DNA of 64,000 nucleotides from Drosophila pseudoobscura (lineage: Eukaryota > Arthropoda > Insecta > Diptera > Drosophilidae). Made by a program: the position numbers and the translations under genes. Numbering within the stretch: position 1 is the stretch's first letter; each line of letters begins with the position of its first letter. This document shows positions 11,213-22,312 of the stretch, one piece after another. Below the pieces are notes generated by a model. It did no database searches, was not told where the DNA came from, and saw only the letters and a list, made by a program, of their open reading frames with translations. Location: the NCBI RefSeq assembly GCF_009870125.1, contig NC_046680.1, positions 21,471,501 through 21,535,500 on the forward strand, given 5' to 3'.

Positions 11213-14200
11213 GGGTATTCCCACCACATGGTCAAAGTGCTTTTGGTCGCTGGGACCACTTAAGCACAACGCTTTTGGCATTGCAACCCCCATGGAGGAT
11301 GCAGGAGGTTCTCTATCCCTCCTCCCCTCTGTTGGGGTTTGTTTTTTGGCGGCAGCACGTGCAGGTGGCAAGGCTTCCTCAGTGGTCGCTGCAACATGGA
11401 TGCGGACATGGCTGGGGATGGGGATGCGGACTAGCTGAAATTCAGCTAACGAACCGCAATTGCGGTCACATTTCATGAGAGGTGCCTCACGTCGCCCGGC
11501 GTTTCGGCTTTCCACGATGGACACCAAACTCGACCCCAGGTCTCCAAAACACACACACACACACAGGCACTCTCACGGAAACAGAGGCGGACTCACTCAC
11601 GGACAGTGAGAGACACACAAGCGACCCGACGACGACTGATTCAATTTGAAGCCACCGACGGGCTTTTAGTGCACTCCCATGATGCACTCTGAACCCCCTC
11701 TCTATCGCCCATCCCCATCCCCAGCCATTGCCATTGCCACTCACACCCGTTGCAAATGCCTGACCGACCGCCTGTGGATATCATCAAAAATTAGCTGGTT
11801 TGATGGGACAGCAGCGGCGGCAGCTCCCAAAAGTGGCAACAGAACGAAACAGTAAAAAGCTCCTATGGCAAATTAGGAGCTTGTCCTATATATGGTGTCT
11901 TCCTGAAAATGTTGGGCGTGTGAGTGGCAGCGCGAACAAAGCAACAGGTACCCACGTATATGACAGTCCAATTAACTTAACTGAATGTGAAACAAGTGCA
12001 AGCGACCAGTGCACTACAAGGTAATATATGGCTAGGATGGAAATATTGGGAGGACAATGAAAGTTAGGTAAGAGAGAAAACTAGGGATAGCTAATAAAAA
12101 TTTAATGAAAAGTGAAAAGCGCATTACGGCCAACCCTTCTGCCAATCAAATGCAAGAAATCTAGTAATATTGTTGAATAAAATCCAGCTAAACAATCATT
12201 TCACTTTGTAGATCTATTTAGGATCTCTATTGGGATCTTTCCGTCGACATCCCAGACCGTATTCTGTAGGGCAGTGCATACAAATGGTAGAGCCACTAGC
12301 TCCACCTCTATTTCCATCCCGACTGCCTCATCATACTAAATGTTATGAGCAATTTGTAGAGCAGAGAGAAAATTATTTTGAGGACATCTGAGGAACTGGA
12401 AGGGGGAGGCATGAGCATACAATACAACGGCCAAAAGATGTCGAAATAATTATGCAAATTTTTGGACCGCCCAGCGGAGACACGAACCAACAGCCGTGAC
12501 ACCTTCGTGGGAGAGGAGTGCAAACGACGAAGACCATTTGTGGGCTACGTGCGAAAGGAGGAAGTCCGTGACCCTCCTCGGAGTCTCAACCAGGTGGACC
12601 TCAGACGCTTTCTCTGTCTCTCTGTCTCTCTCTCTCTGTACTTTGGCACTGACCCACCCACCCACACAGACGTAAGCGCATTTTAATGATCTCATTTATG
12701 CTAATCTCCAACCGTTTGAATCTGTACACGCACACATAGAGACAAAACCACAAGAGAAGAAGGAGTAGGAGTAGGAGTAGGAGAGATGGTTGTGGTGCGA
12801 CAGAGGGGGCACCAGCATGAAGAAGAACTAACTGCCACCGGCTGCTAATGCTAATGAAGTTTAATTGAATTTCGGACACTTGACACGTCCCACAATCTCT
12901 GATCTCCTTGTTGACACTGCGGCGCGTATGCCATGGCTGCAAAGCGAAGACTTTAAAGCAGAAACTGAATTGTCATTGGGGTAATAAATGGTGGAGTCGA
13001 AGTGGATATCGAAGTCAAAACAGCTAAATGAATTCATGATTGGATTTAATCGATCTGTCTATTCATCTATTAAAATCTGTAGCGGCTCTCTTTAATTCTC
13101 AACTACTCTAAGACTTGACCTCCAGCCTTGATCAATATTGCTTGAAGTGTGAAAGCACTCCATTCATACGTGTCCCAATGGCCAGTGTCCTGGATTTGTA
13201 TGCTCCTCCCGGGTTCTCCTGCTGCTGCGTAGTCAACATTTGCGTTTTTGCGGCTGTGGCTGGAATAAAATTTCCTATGCATTCGACCGCATTCGACATT
13301 TTCTCGTAATATTTGATGTGATTTTTAAACAAAAAAGACTCCACTCGCTTAGATAGAGAAATGGGTTGCATGTTAGAGAGGAGAAGACACTGCCCGGGGA
13401 GCGTTGTTGGTCAGGGGGAGGCTGTCAGGTTGACGAGGGAGCCACAGGACGATAACGGTTCAGCTTTTATTAGCATCCCAACAACACAAATCAGAATTAT
13501 TTGACAACGCTGCTAATTTACATGAGCGTCCCCACGGGGGGAAACATGTATATGTAGGTACATATGTAGTACCAGAGGGGTACCAGAGGTCAGCAGGAAA
13601 GGACAGACAGACAAGAACCGATATGTACGTACTTGTATACTCGTATCTGGACATCCCGCTTCAAACCTCGAACATATCATCGTCAACGTCAGCATCGGCC
13701 ATTGGAACTGAACTGAACCTGCGGCTTCTCTATGCGGCGAGACTGTGGCTTGGTCATGGCACTGCTACTGGCACTGTCACTGGTACTGGTACTGAAACTG
13801 GACTGAGTCGAACACTTCTCCCAATCTGCCCCTCGCTCATTCTCTCTGCATATATCCCTCTCGATTCATTGCGAAAACGTTGGACAACATTTTAAGTGAG
13901 CTCCACTTCAGTGGGACAACAACAAAAAAGTTTTTTTTAACCACTTGCGACTTGCATTCAATTTTACTTAATTACTTTCGACGTAAATTTCGAAACTTAA
14001 ATACCAATAAAGAGGGAGAGAGGTGACAATGTGGATGGAAAGATGGGTGAAGGGTAAGGAAGAGGAATAAAAGTTAAAGCGACTCAAAGTTTCACTTACA
14101 CGACATCGAACTGTTAAGAGATGAGGAACCACATGGTGTTTACCCAAAGAAAGCTCACCAAGAACAGTAGATTACTCACATGGGAACACCATCGAGTATG

Positions 14201-15779
14201 AAAGAGAACAGTATGCAGTTCTTACCATTAAACATGAGAACATTCTGAAGCCGTTTCCGACATGTTCTCTATATATTTTATCACCCAGGTGTGCGTTCTG
14301 CTAATAAACCGTCTTGAATGGGATTTAGAAAAGATCAGTCTAGTGTTTACACAGATCGCAGGTGTTTCCCAATCGTTTTCAGTATCGCTGGGTACTATAT
14401 ATGATTGGATTGATAAACGAACACTTTCTTCTTATTAATTAATGGTGTGGTCTAACAGCTAGCAAATAAGTTGAATGGAATTTTTATGTAAACAATGGAG
14501 TGATTACACAGCTATCAGAAAGCTCAGACACCAGCCTGCGTATTTTTTGTTGTCAAATTAATAGCATAATGATTAATTTTGAGTTAACTACTTATATAAT
14601 TAGAGAATTATAATGGATAACTATGAGAAACAATTATGTATAGCTAACACATTCTCCGATCATATTTCTATCATTGAAAACAAATAGTCTGCAATTTTAA
14701 TTCACTTCATCCTCCCAATAATCTTGCTATTCCTATAGCTTCCAGATTCTCGAAGTTATCATTCAATCGCAAGGGAGAGAGTGAGCTGAGAGACCCCTGA
14801 CACACTCTCTCTCTCTCTCACTGCACTTTTAGTATGTACGTCACACTCTCTTTAGATAACACGACAGGCCTGCGAAAACAATAGCATAATCAGCATCTTT
14901 CTCCCTTCCCAGAGCTTGGAAAGCAAAAGCGCGATATCACGAACACGCCAACACGATCCGGCGAAAGCGTAACAATGGAAAACACTCACTGTAGAGTCTA
15001 GACACGCGATAATAGAACAGATCTGTCTTACGTACAAATATATGTAGTATCACATAGGAATTACATATGTACCTACATATTTTTGATATGGAACCGAGCA
15101 ACATACTCCTGTACATATATGCAAATATAGTGACCGGTAGATAGTGCTCGCCGATAACAGGGCTGATTCCTATCTAAACTGTAACAGGTGCCCAGCAGAC
15201 TGGAGCAGGCTGGAGCCGTTGGGCCCCGAGATAAAACTGATTGATAAGGGGGTGTAGGTGGGGGGTGGGTGGGAGGAGAGCGCTGGCGAGAACACACAAA
15301 GCTCGAAGAGAGCTTGGGGGCAGGAAAGCTTCGTTTTTTTGTCATCTCGTTTATGATTATTACTGTTTCTCTCTCTTTGTCTCTCCCCTTTGGGGTGTTT
15401 GTGTGTGTGCGTCTGTGCCGTGCCGTGCCGTTTGGGGCTCGAGTTTCAATTTATTCAATTTACCGTTACAGTTGCAATTGATGACGACGCCGACGAGCAC
15501 ACCAGCAGCAACCGCAACAGAGGAGGAGCTTTGGAGCAGTCGCGCCACCTCAGTCGCTTCATCCTGGCTGCACGACGAGCTCGTAAGTGTTGGGGCTGCT
15601 CTCAGTAGTGGCTCAACCGCCAGCCGGCGATCATCTCTCCATTGTACTCTCTCTATCCAACACACACCACACCCTCCCCGCGTTATGAGTGTTTGTGCAT
15701 TAATCTCTTGTTACTGTTATTGTTATTGTTACTGTTACTGTTACCGTTGTATGTGATACTCTCCGTCTGTCCGTCTGTC

Positions 15780-17196
15780 ATGTATCGCAATAATGCGGAC
15801 AGTTCTTTCTGTTTCATCAATCGTCTCAACGGGAATCCCAACGATGACCTGCAGCAGCCCGGGGAACACGAGCCGACCTCCGCCCTGCTGGACTATTGCA
15901 AGCGAAAGGTGATGCCATCAACATCAGTTCACCAACCAGACGATCGTGTGATAATCTTTTATTCTTCCACAGTTTCTGCGGCCCTATGTCACTATCCTGA
16001 CGCTGGTTGGGCTAAACCCCATCTCGACAGACATGAGCAATGTGAGGGCCTGCTGCAGCTATGTCCAGGCGCTGATGGTGCTCTTCATCCTCCTGATGGG
16101 CTATACCCTACGCTACATCTGTGGCTACAGGTGAGCTATGGAATACCTAAGCGTGCACAAGTTAATCCTGCTTTTTTCCAGAGGCGATCGCGGTTTTACT
16201 AACTATAGAGATATACGACCCATTAACAACAGCACGGATAGCGGTATCGCCCCACCAAACACCATCGGCGAGCTGCTCTTTGGATATGTGGTGCCGAGTG
16301 CCTTCAACCTGCTGGCCTTTGTGTCTGCTGTGTTGGTGTGCAAGGTGATCGACCACGAGCAGCTGCAGAACCTCATCGAACGGGTGTTCCTGATGTCCGC
16401 CAAGCCCAAGAGACTGTGCCGGATGCTGTGGCTGTATTTGGGACTGGCCCTGGCCCTACTCATGCTGCTCTTTGCCTACGCTTGCGCTGTGGTGGTCATG
16501 CAGCCAGCTCAGATCATCAAGGTGGCCTGGATAGCCGACGCCCTGAGCGACTGGGAGCTGTGCCTGCGCACTGGATTGCTGTGCACCATACTGCTGCAGG
16601 ACCTGGTGGAGATAGTCATATTGAGTAACTACTACATAGAATGCTACTTGCTGAAGGTTCACCTGGAGTCGTTGTCGCACAAACTACTGATGCACTCCAT
16701 CGATTCGCTGGACTGGATGCGGGAGGTGCTGGAGTTCCGCAAGCTCCTGGATCGTCTTAACCAGCACGTGTCCGTTCCCGTGTGCTTCCTGATTGTGATG
16801 AATCTGTCCTATGCCTTCGCCGGCATGGTCTATCTGTTTAAGGACTTTGATTTTCACTTCTGTGCCCTGCAGCTGGTCCTACTGAACATCGCCAATGTTA
16901 TGCTGTGGCTGTTCCTCGGCCTGCTGCCCTTCTTCGTGGCCTCCTCGGTGACGCGCGTCTGCCAGAATGCCCAGGCCAATGGCCACCAGATCAGAGTGCG
17001 TCCATTTGTCTACCACAATACCTCCGCAGAAGATCTCAATTCGACCCTGCTCTTTGCCTCGTCGCTGGACATGTCCGCCAAGCTCTTCCGCATGCCCATC
17101 CAACCGAACTACCTGTGCTTCGCCATCCTTGTCGTCGTCATAGTGATACTCACACTCGGCATGTGCCTGAATCTCACGGCCCTGGGCAAAATCTAA
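15780..17196 (+). CDS. Seven-transmembrane gustatory-receptor-like protein
   Basis: Three coding exons: 15780-15908, 15973-16130 and 16182-17196, joined in phase with GT-AG borders, give 433 residues, a normal insect gustatory receptor length. Seven hydrophobic segments are visible: around YVQALMVLFILLMGYTL, GELLFGYVVPSAFNLLAF, LWLYLGLALALLMLLFAY, LLCTILLQDLVEIVILS, VCFLIVMNLSYAFAGMV, LVLLNIANVMLWLFLGLL and YLCFAILVVVIVILTLG. The fold suggests an insect chemoreceptor-type ligand-gated channel in the plasma membrane. The family signature TYhhhhhQF in the last helix is absent, so it fits a divergent Gr-like (Grl) protein; from memory D. melanogaster CG3831 is a candidate ortholog. The start at 15780 was chosen because the frame is open into exon 2. 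An upstream segment (15481-15582, ATG to donor GTAAGT, phase 0) could be an alternative first exon joined to 15973. It converges on CG9849. Confidence 0.82.
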
Positions 17197-17221
17197 TCTA
17201 CATACATCTACGCCTACATTT

Positions 17222-17227
17222 AATAAA
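17222..17227 (+). terminator. Poly(A) signal AATAAA of the receptor-like gene
   Basis: AATAAA begins 25 bp after the stop codon, giving a very short 3' UTR. Confidence 0.7.
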
Positions 17228-17281
17228 GATTTATGGTATTTGTCTAGCTTAAAACTTTCCGACTTGTCTGCCTCTCGGCAA

Positions 17282-17287
17282 TTTATT
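17282..17287 (-). terminator. Poly(A) signal of CG9849
   Basis: TTTATT on the + strand reads AATAAA on the - strand, about 180 bp past the CG9849 stop. The two convergent genes therefore end about 55 bp apart. Confidence 0.5.
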
Positions 17288-17464
17288 TACAATTTACGAT
17301 TTGGTTTTGCCTCTAGTTACGATTTAGCTACTTATGGAAAAACTATAAGCTTAGTCTCAGTTTTCATTACTATCGCTGCTTCAGTACTGACTAAGTATGC
17401 ACTTTGGTTTTAGATCGATCGGGTATGCCTCTGCCGGGTCCTCCCAGCGTCACTCAGGGTCTAG

Positions 17465-18130
17465 TCACCATCCGAGCCACGGCGGGTGATTGATTTTCGA
17501 TGGCGGGGTAAAGGTCAGGTTTACTGGTATATTTATGAGGGCATGCACCCGCTTCAGTCGCTGCAGCGTGGACCGTATGATCACGCCGTTCTTCCCCAGC
17601 AGGAAACCCGCGGGTATTGAAGCATCTCTATTGGAGTTGTCGTGGATCATCTCGATGTAGTGGTCGAATTCTGGTGAATTCGGATTGTACTCGGTGATGA
17701 TGGCGCCCACGGCTCCGGCCATCTCCGCCTGCAGGGTCTTGCTGAGGAAGGAGCACTCTCTGTAAGTGCCACGCACATTGAATTTTGTTAGATAAAACTG
17801 TGGTCAAATCTTATCAATTCCATCCGCTTACCCCCTGTCCATAAGAGCGATACTTCCATGAAGATCGCGTGTGTTGCGCAGCTTCTGGCAGGCGCCTGGG
17901 GGATCAGTCAGCACGAGAGGGACGCCTTCGAACTTTTCCGAGAAGGTAACGCCGAAATCCTTCGCTGGCCGTAATCTGTAGGTGTATTCTAGGTCTTGTG
18001 GCGATATGATTTCAAAAAACACGTCACCCGCAATTATGTCCTGGGTTGTAATGGGAATCGAAATCGTGGAGGTGGCTCGGATGCATCGGATGCTCAAGAT
18101 GGAAGCAATCACTAACCAAACAATCAACAT
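17465..18130 (-). CDS. CG9849: PA-domain secreted protein (PRADC1 ortholog)
   Basis: Two exons, 18130-17832 and 17759-17465, encode 197 residues. The N-terminus is a signal peptide (MLIVWLVIASILSI then polar residues). The body is a single protease-associated (PA) domain matching human PRADC1 along its length: PAKDFG early, DPPGAC, the GECSFLSKT block spanning the splice junction, YIEMIHD, FLLGKNG, and the terminal PPW motif. PRADC1 proteins are small glycoproteins of the secretory pathway with no catalytic residues. A frame extending upstream to 18154 begins with GTG, so the ATG at 18130 is preferred. It converges on the receptor-like gene and is divergent from CNBP, with about 930 bp and a large hairpin between them. 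Confidence 0.9.
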
Positions 18131-18196
18131 TTTGGACACACACGCATAACTCACACAAAAAATGTTTGTTGCAAAAACAAACCAATTCTCATTATT

Positions 18197-18300
18197 TCAC
18201 TACAAAACTATCGATTGCACACACAGCCGAACCGATGTATTAGTATGAAGAGACTAATACATCGGTTCGGCTGTGTGTGCAATCGATAGTTTTGTAGTGA
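18197..18300. repeat. Perfect inverted repeat, 48-bp arms and 8-nt loop
   Basis: 18197-18244 is the exact reverse complement of 18253-18300; the loop is 18245-18252 (ATGAAGAG). There is no mismatch in 48 bp. Each arm carries a TATCGAT core resembling a DRE. It lies 67 bp upstream of the CG9849 start codon in the divergent CG9849/CNBP promoter region. A transcript through it would form a long duplex hairpin. Perfect arms imply a recent origin, active maintenance, or a fold-back artefact of assembly. Confidence 0.93.
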
Positions 18301-19060
18301 CAACGTCAAAATATCGAGTATCGAGTATTTTCACGGTCGGTATTGCACGAACTGAAGTACTCGATGCTGGTATCGATTTTAGTGGCAGAATTAACAGAAC
18401 AAAAGTACAAATTTTAATTTAACTATTTACTTGTTGATTTTTATGTTGTTGTTGGTAATATTCTATTCCTGGTTTCTAGCACTTTTTTAACACAAGCCGG
18501 TTGGCTTGGCGTGCCCTTAATGTAACAGTCGATAACAAATTGGCATGTGCACATTGGGCTGGAAGCCACAATTCGCAAGGTTAAATTGGGTCATTGGTAT
18601 CAGGGTCAACATGGTCAATATTATTATCGTCAAGAAGGTCAATTGGTAGCTGAAAAAATTAGATTTGAAAAAGCAGAGATACATTTGCCGGAAACGTAAC
18701 TGTCAGTTTCTACCACAGAGTTAAAAATTTGTTCAGTTGTCGATTTCATCCCGAAGTGAGAGCACCTCGAACCAGTGTTTGCAGATCCAACCGCGTGGAC
18801 TTTCAGTGTTGCAATTTCTGCGTTTCAAAGCAACTCTGATTGGTTTTTTCGTACTCGATACTTGTGCCGTCGATGCCATTGTACTAGTTCTGTGGTAGCC
18901 ATTTTAATTTTTGGCGTCGAAAATACGGCGAGGAAATTGGCCGGACCCTGTGGTTTTTCGCATTTAACGCAAGCAGTTTGTAGTCCTCGAGCAGGCAACG
19001 TGTGTGTCAAAGACCAGAAGTGTTTTACTTGTACAAATAACCAAGTTCCAATCCAGTACA
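18301..19060. other. CNBP promoter and 5' UTR region
   Basis: The sequence includes repeated ATCGAGT/TATCGAT-like words at about 18310-18375 that resemble DREF-type core promoter elements, and a TCAGT initiator-like word near 18730. The 5' UTR of CNBP probably begins in this interval. No other coding frame is convincing. Confidence 0.4.
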
Positions 19061-19540
19061 ATGTCGATGTCTGCCACGTGCTACAAGTGTAACCGGCCGG
19101 GCCACTTTGCCCGGGACTGCAGTCTCGGAGGCGGTGGGCCAGGAGGCGGCGGACCAGGTGGTGGTATGCGTGGCGGCGATGGCGGCGGTATGCGCCGCAA
19201 CCGCGAGAAGTGCTACAAATGCAACCAATTTGGGCACTTTGCACGTGCCTGCCCTGAGGAGGCTGAGCGGTGCTACCGCTGCAACGGCATTGGCCACATC
19301 TCGAAGGACTGCACCCAGGCCGACAACCCGACCTGCTACCGGTGCAACAAGACTGGCCACTGGGTCCGCAACTGTCCCGAGGCCGTTAACGAGCGCGGCC
19401 CGGCCAATGTGTCGTGCTACAAGTGCAACCGCACTGGACACATCTCCAAGAACTGCCCGGAGACATCGAAGACTTGCTATGGCTGCGGCAAGAGCGGACA
19501 TCTGAGACGCGAGTGCGATGAGAAGGGCGGACGGAACTAG
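19061..19540 (+). CDS. CNBP: CCHC zinc-knuckle nucleic-acid binding protein CNBP
   Basis: A single open exon encodes 159 residues. Six CCHC zinc knuckles (C-x2-C-x4-H-x4-C) are visible: [70 protein letters not shown] and [15 protein letters not shown] glycine-rich segment with GGMRGG-type motifs sits between knuckles one and two. CNBP proteins bind single-stranded nucleic acid and act in translation and growth control; the fly gene is CG3800. The frame extends upstream to a GTG at 19004, but the ATG at 19061 (ACA before it) matches the known start [10 protein letters not shown]. No frameshift or missing cysteine is seen. Confidence 0.96.
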   Translation: MSMSATCYKCNRPGHFARDCSLGGGGPGGGGPGGGMRGGDGGGMRRNREKCYKCNQFGHFARACPEEAERCYRCNGIGHISKDCTQADNPTCYRCNKTGHWVRNCPEAVNERGPANVSCYKCNRTGHISKNCPETSKTCYGCGKSGHLRRECDEKGGRN

Positions 19541-20334
19541 GAGCAGATCCAGTACCGCGCTTCAACTTGAAAATCAACGAAGAAGAAGAAAATTTAAACA
19601 CGAAAAAAAATTACAAAAATGAAAAATCAATTTGCTACAACATTCACAAAGCCAGCCAACAACAACAAGCGACAGCAGCACCCAAGTCAAGATCAACCCC
19701 CAACCAACACTACCGCCACCCCAAACACACACAACTACACATACTCCCATCGCACCCAAACACACTCACACCTACGATATTGGCACCTTAATCTAACCAT
19801 CATCTATCCAAGAATCAACCAACAACCACTCTTGCATCTCTGATTCCAAAAGCTGAGCCTGCAGCGCGGTGCCAACGTTCCAAAATATGAAGAAGAAACT
19901 TTTGAGAAAGTAGAAGAAGAACCACCCAGCCGAATAAGATGAACGAAAACGAGGAGCTGAAGCAGAAGAAGAGGATCGGATCGAGAAAGGAAGGAGAGCA
20001 CAGGAGACGCGGGGTGAGAGACGGCGGAGACGACGATAGCAACGGCAGCTGTGCAGCCAAGCAGACGATGATGATGAAGAAGAACAAGAGAAGAAGACGA
20101 CGACGTCGATGCGACCCAATTTGTAAGATGAGACTAAACCCCAAACAACAAGAAAAACCAACAACCAACCACTTTATTATAATTATGTATGATTATGCTG
20201 CGAAAAAGTGTTTGAATTTACTAATTACATTATAACGAATGGAATGAAAACTATATAAGAATATATAAATACCTTAAAAATACTATAAAGCGATCCTATT
20301 AGGAGTTCCACACCAGAAGAAAAAAGTAAATAAA
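19541..20334 (+). other. Long 3' UTR of CNBP with AATAAA
   Basis: A- and CA-rich sequence follows the stop and runs to an AATAAA at 20329-20334. Open frames on either strand here are low complexity. Transcription may continue further, because A-rich sequence extends to about 20,880. Confidence 0.5.
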
Positions 20335-21834
20335 AAGTATAAAAAACAAAAGCAAAGAAGCAAGCGAAGAGACCACGTTACTACTCCATCCAGCTGCTGC
20401 CGGCGAGCCATAGGAATTATTATACACATGATGATGATGATATAGTATACCCAAACAGTCTGCCTACCAACCTACCTTTACCACCACCACCAGCACCCAT
20501 AACCATCCACACCACCACCAGAGAATCACCAAACCAATCCCCAAGCAAGACGAAACTCGCCCGGCAAGATCTCGAGCGGGGTACAAGCGGAGCTAGCTAA
20601 GCCGGAGGGGCAGCAAACAAGAACAGAAGACACAAGAGCAGGGAGCACATCAGCGATGGTAGAAAGAGACACTGGAGGAGATATGTAGACGACGAACCGA
20701 TGAGAAGAACACAGAACAGAGCCCCAGTTGTAATACACTTTCAGTTGTAACGAGACACCTACGAGGAGAGATGCGAAACCTACGATGAAGAAAATGAAAA
20801 TTCAAATATCACTGTGATTGTTTTTTAATTGTAAATTAAAATGCTGGAGCTGCTGATTTGAGTCAAAAAAAATAATCCCATGCCATGTGTCGTCTTTGCT
20901 CATTTATTCTTTATCTGTTTTTTCTTTTTCTTTTTAGCAAATTGTTGGGGCCGGGCGGGAGCCGATCTCTGATCACCGGTTCTCTTGTGATCTCTTTCGT
21001 TGCTCTTCTGCTCTTTTCTTTGTTTCGTGGGTAACCAGTTTTTGGTGTGGTGCCGGTAAAGTTGCAGCTGTGAGCGAACACATGGCACGGGCAGCTGATG
21101 GGGGCTCTGTCTGCCCTGCTCGATCTCTGACTCAGCTTTTGGAGGAAGAGGGAGTGTGCCTGCCTGCCCGGCAAAAATCTGCCATTGTCTTCGAGTGTGT
21201 ATTTTCTGCTTTCTTTGCGCCGTTTCCTTGTGCATTTTATGTACAAGTACACGCACACACTTGCACGCAAGTAAACCTACATACATACATACATACACAC
21301 ATTAAATGAATACCTCGAAGCAAAGTACAGTCGACGCCGTGTGCTGCTAATGGTGAAAACTCGCAGGCGGCGACAACGACCCATACATATGTATGTACAT
21401 GCATATACGTAGAGAGGTGACTGTTTGGCGAGAGAGAAAGAGAGGAGGAACAAGCATGATATGATTGCAGCGCGGGGGACGACGACTGCGAAACTTCAAT
21501 TCCGTTGCGCCCGCTGCCATGCTGTTGCACTTAGCAACAAGTCTCGCCTGGTCTGGTCTGGTCGCCCGGGCGACTGTGATTGAGGGTCAAGGTCAGGCTC
21601 TCCGCGCATCAGCTGCTGCGCGCATGTGTAAAAGAAGTTTCTTGATACCCGGAGTTTGGGAAACGACGCCTCTCCTGGTGGTGGGCCCAAGCCGGTTTTG
21701 CATGACTTCTTTGTGTAGAAAACGCGGGGAAACATCTAGTTAACGCGCCATTTAGCCAGGGTTACCCGCGAGGGTCGTCGTGAAGATCATCCAGAACAAC
21801 TCTGTCTTTGTCAGTTTGTTTGGTAGGTTTTTTT
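20335..21834. other. Space between convergent CNBP and ReepA
   Basis: Nothing coding is recognisable. It holds a CATA-type repeat (about 21278-21300), another ATGTATG cluster (about 21384-21405), a purine-rich GAGAGA patch (about 21430-21450), and A-rich sequence that may be distal CNBP 3' UTR up to about 20,880. Confidence 0.5.
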
Positions 21835-21840
21835 TTTATT
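21835..21840 (-). terminator. Poly(A) signal of ReepA
   Basis: TTTATT on + reads AATAAA on -. It lies downstream of the most distal ReepA terminal exon, giving a 3' UTR of about 340 bp for that isoform. Confidence 0.5.
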
Positions 21841-22183
21841 GAATGCTCAATTACATTATTAGGAATTTATGCTACAAATTGATAGGTTTCCGATTCTGGT
21901 TTCGGTTTATTTTGGTTAGAACATTTTTTGGATAGGGGGGCTGCTAGGACACACACTTAACGGCAAACGAGTCGTGAAATGAACATTAAATATCAACTAC
22001 AGCGCACCTAAAACTCGAATAGAATCACAAACAAAGTACACAATGCATATGTAGAGCTACATCATCGTAATCAGTATTAAGTTACAATTTAAACTAAAAC
22101 TTGAGGTTCTGTACGCTTAGACACCATTTAAAACCCGTATTGAGCAGCAGACGATACACAGAATAGATCCTCCGTCTGTCCAT

Positions 22184-22312
22184 CTACTTCTCCGACTTGT
22201 TTCGCGTCTTGGCCTGGCTAGAAGATGATGTTGCCATTCCTATCTGGGATTTTTCAGTCCTGCGGCTGCTGGTCCTGGGCAAGGTGGTGCAGCTAGTAGA
22301 CATGGATTTGTC
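22184..22312 (-). CDS. ReepA: ReepA alternative distal terminal exon (42 aa)
   Basis: A TTTCAG acceptor is followed by an open phase-0 exon beginning [18 protein letters not shown] and ending KTRNKSEK before TAG. It joins in frame after the donor at 23445, giving a 314-aa isoform that skips the 840-nt acidic exon. Basic and Ser/Thr-rich composition contrasts with that skipped exon. Confidence 0.65.
   Translation of the reverse strand, partial: DKSMSTSCTTLPRTSSRRTEKSQIGMATSSSSQAKTRNKSEK

Larger units (their letters stand above)
6514..15779. other. Long noncoding stretch before the receptor-like gene
   Basis: About 9 kb with no convincing coding exon on either strand. It contains a CAG run near 6667-6690, CAGTCATT-like repeats near 7800-7880, two TGACGTCA sites (8069 and 9505), an AATG-type tandem block with a short palindrome (9357-9437), an 8-bp minisatellite (11173-11212), a CA run near 11549-11564, GGAGTA repeats near 12761-12784, CT runs near 14800-14820, and TTATTG/TTACTG repeats near 15712-15745. 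A possible noncoding or alternative first exon of the next gene (15481-15582, donor GTAAGT) lies at its right end. The rest looks like intergenic or regulatory sequence. Confidence 0.6.

Noticed and set aside
11800..12024. Short + frame ending in SASDQCTTR before a possible GTAATA donor
   Set aside because: An acceptor can be drawn near 11949, but the exon has no partner in frame and no recognised homology.
18130..18154. Upstream in-frame start of CG9849 at 18154
   Set aside because: The codon is GTG. The ATG at 18130 gives a proper signal peptide directly.
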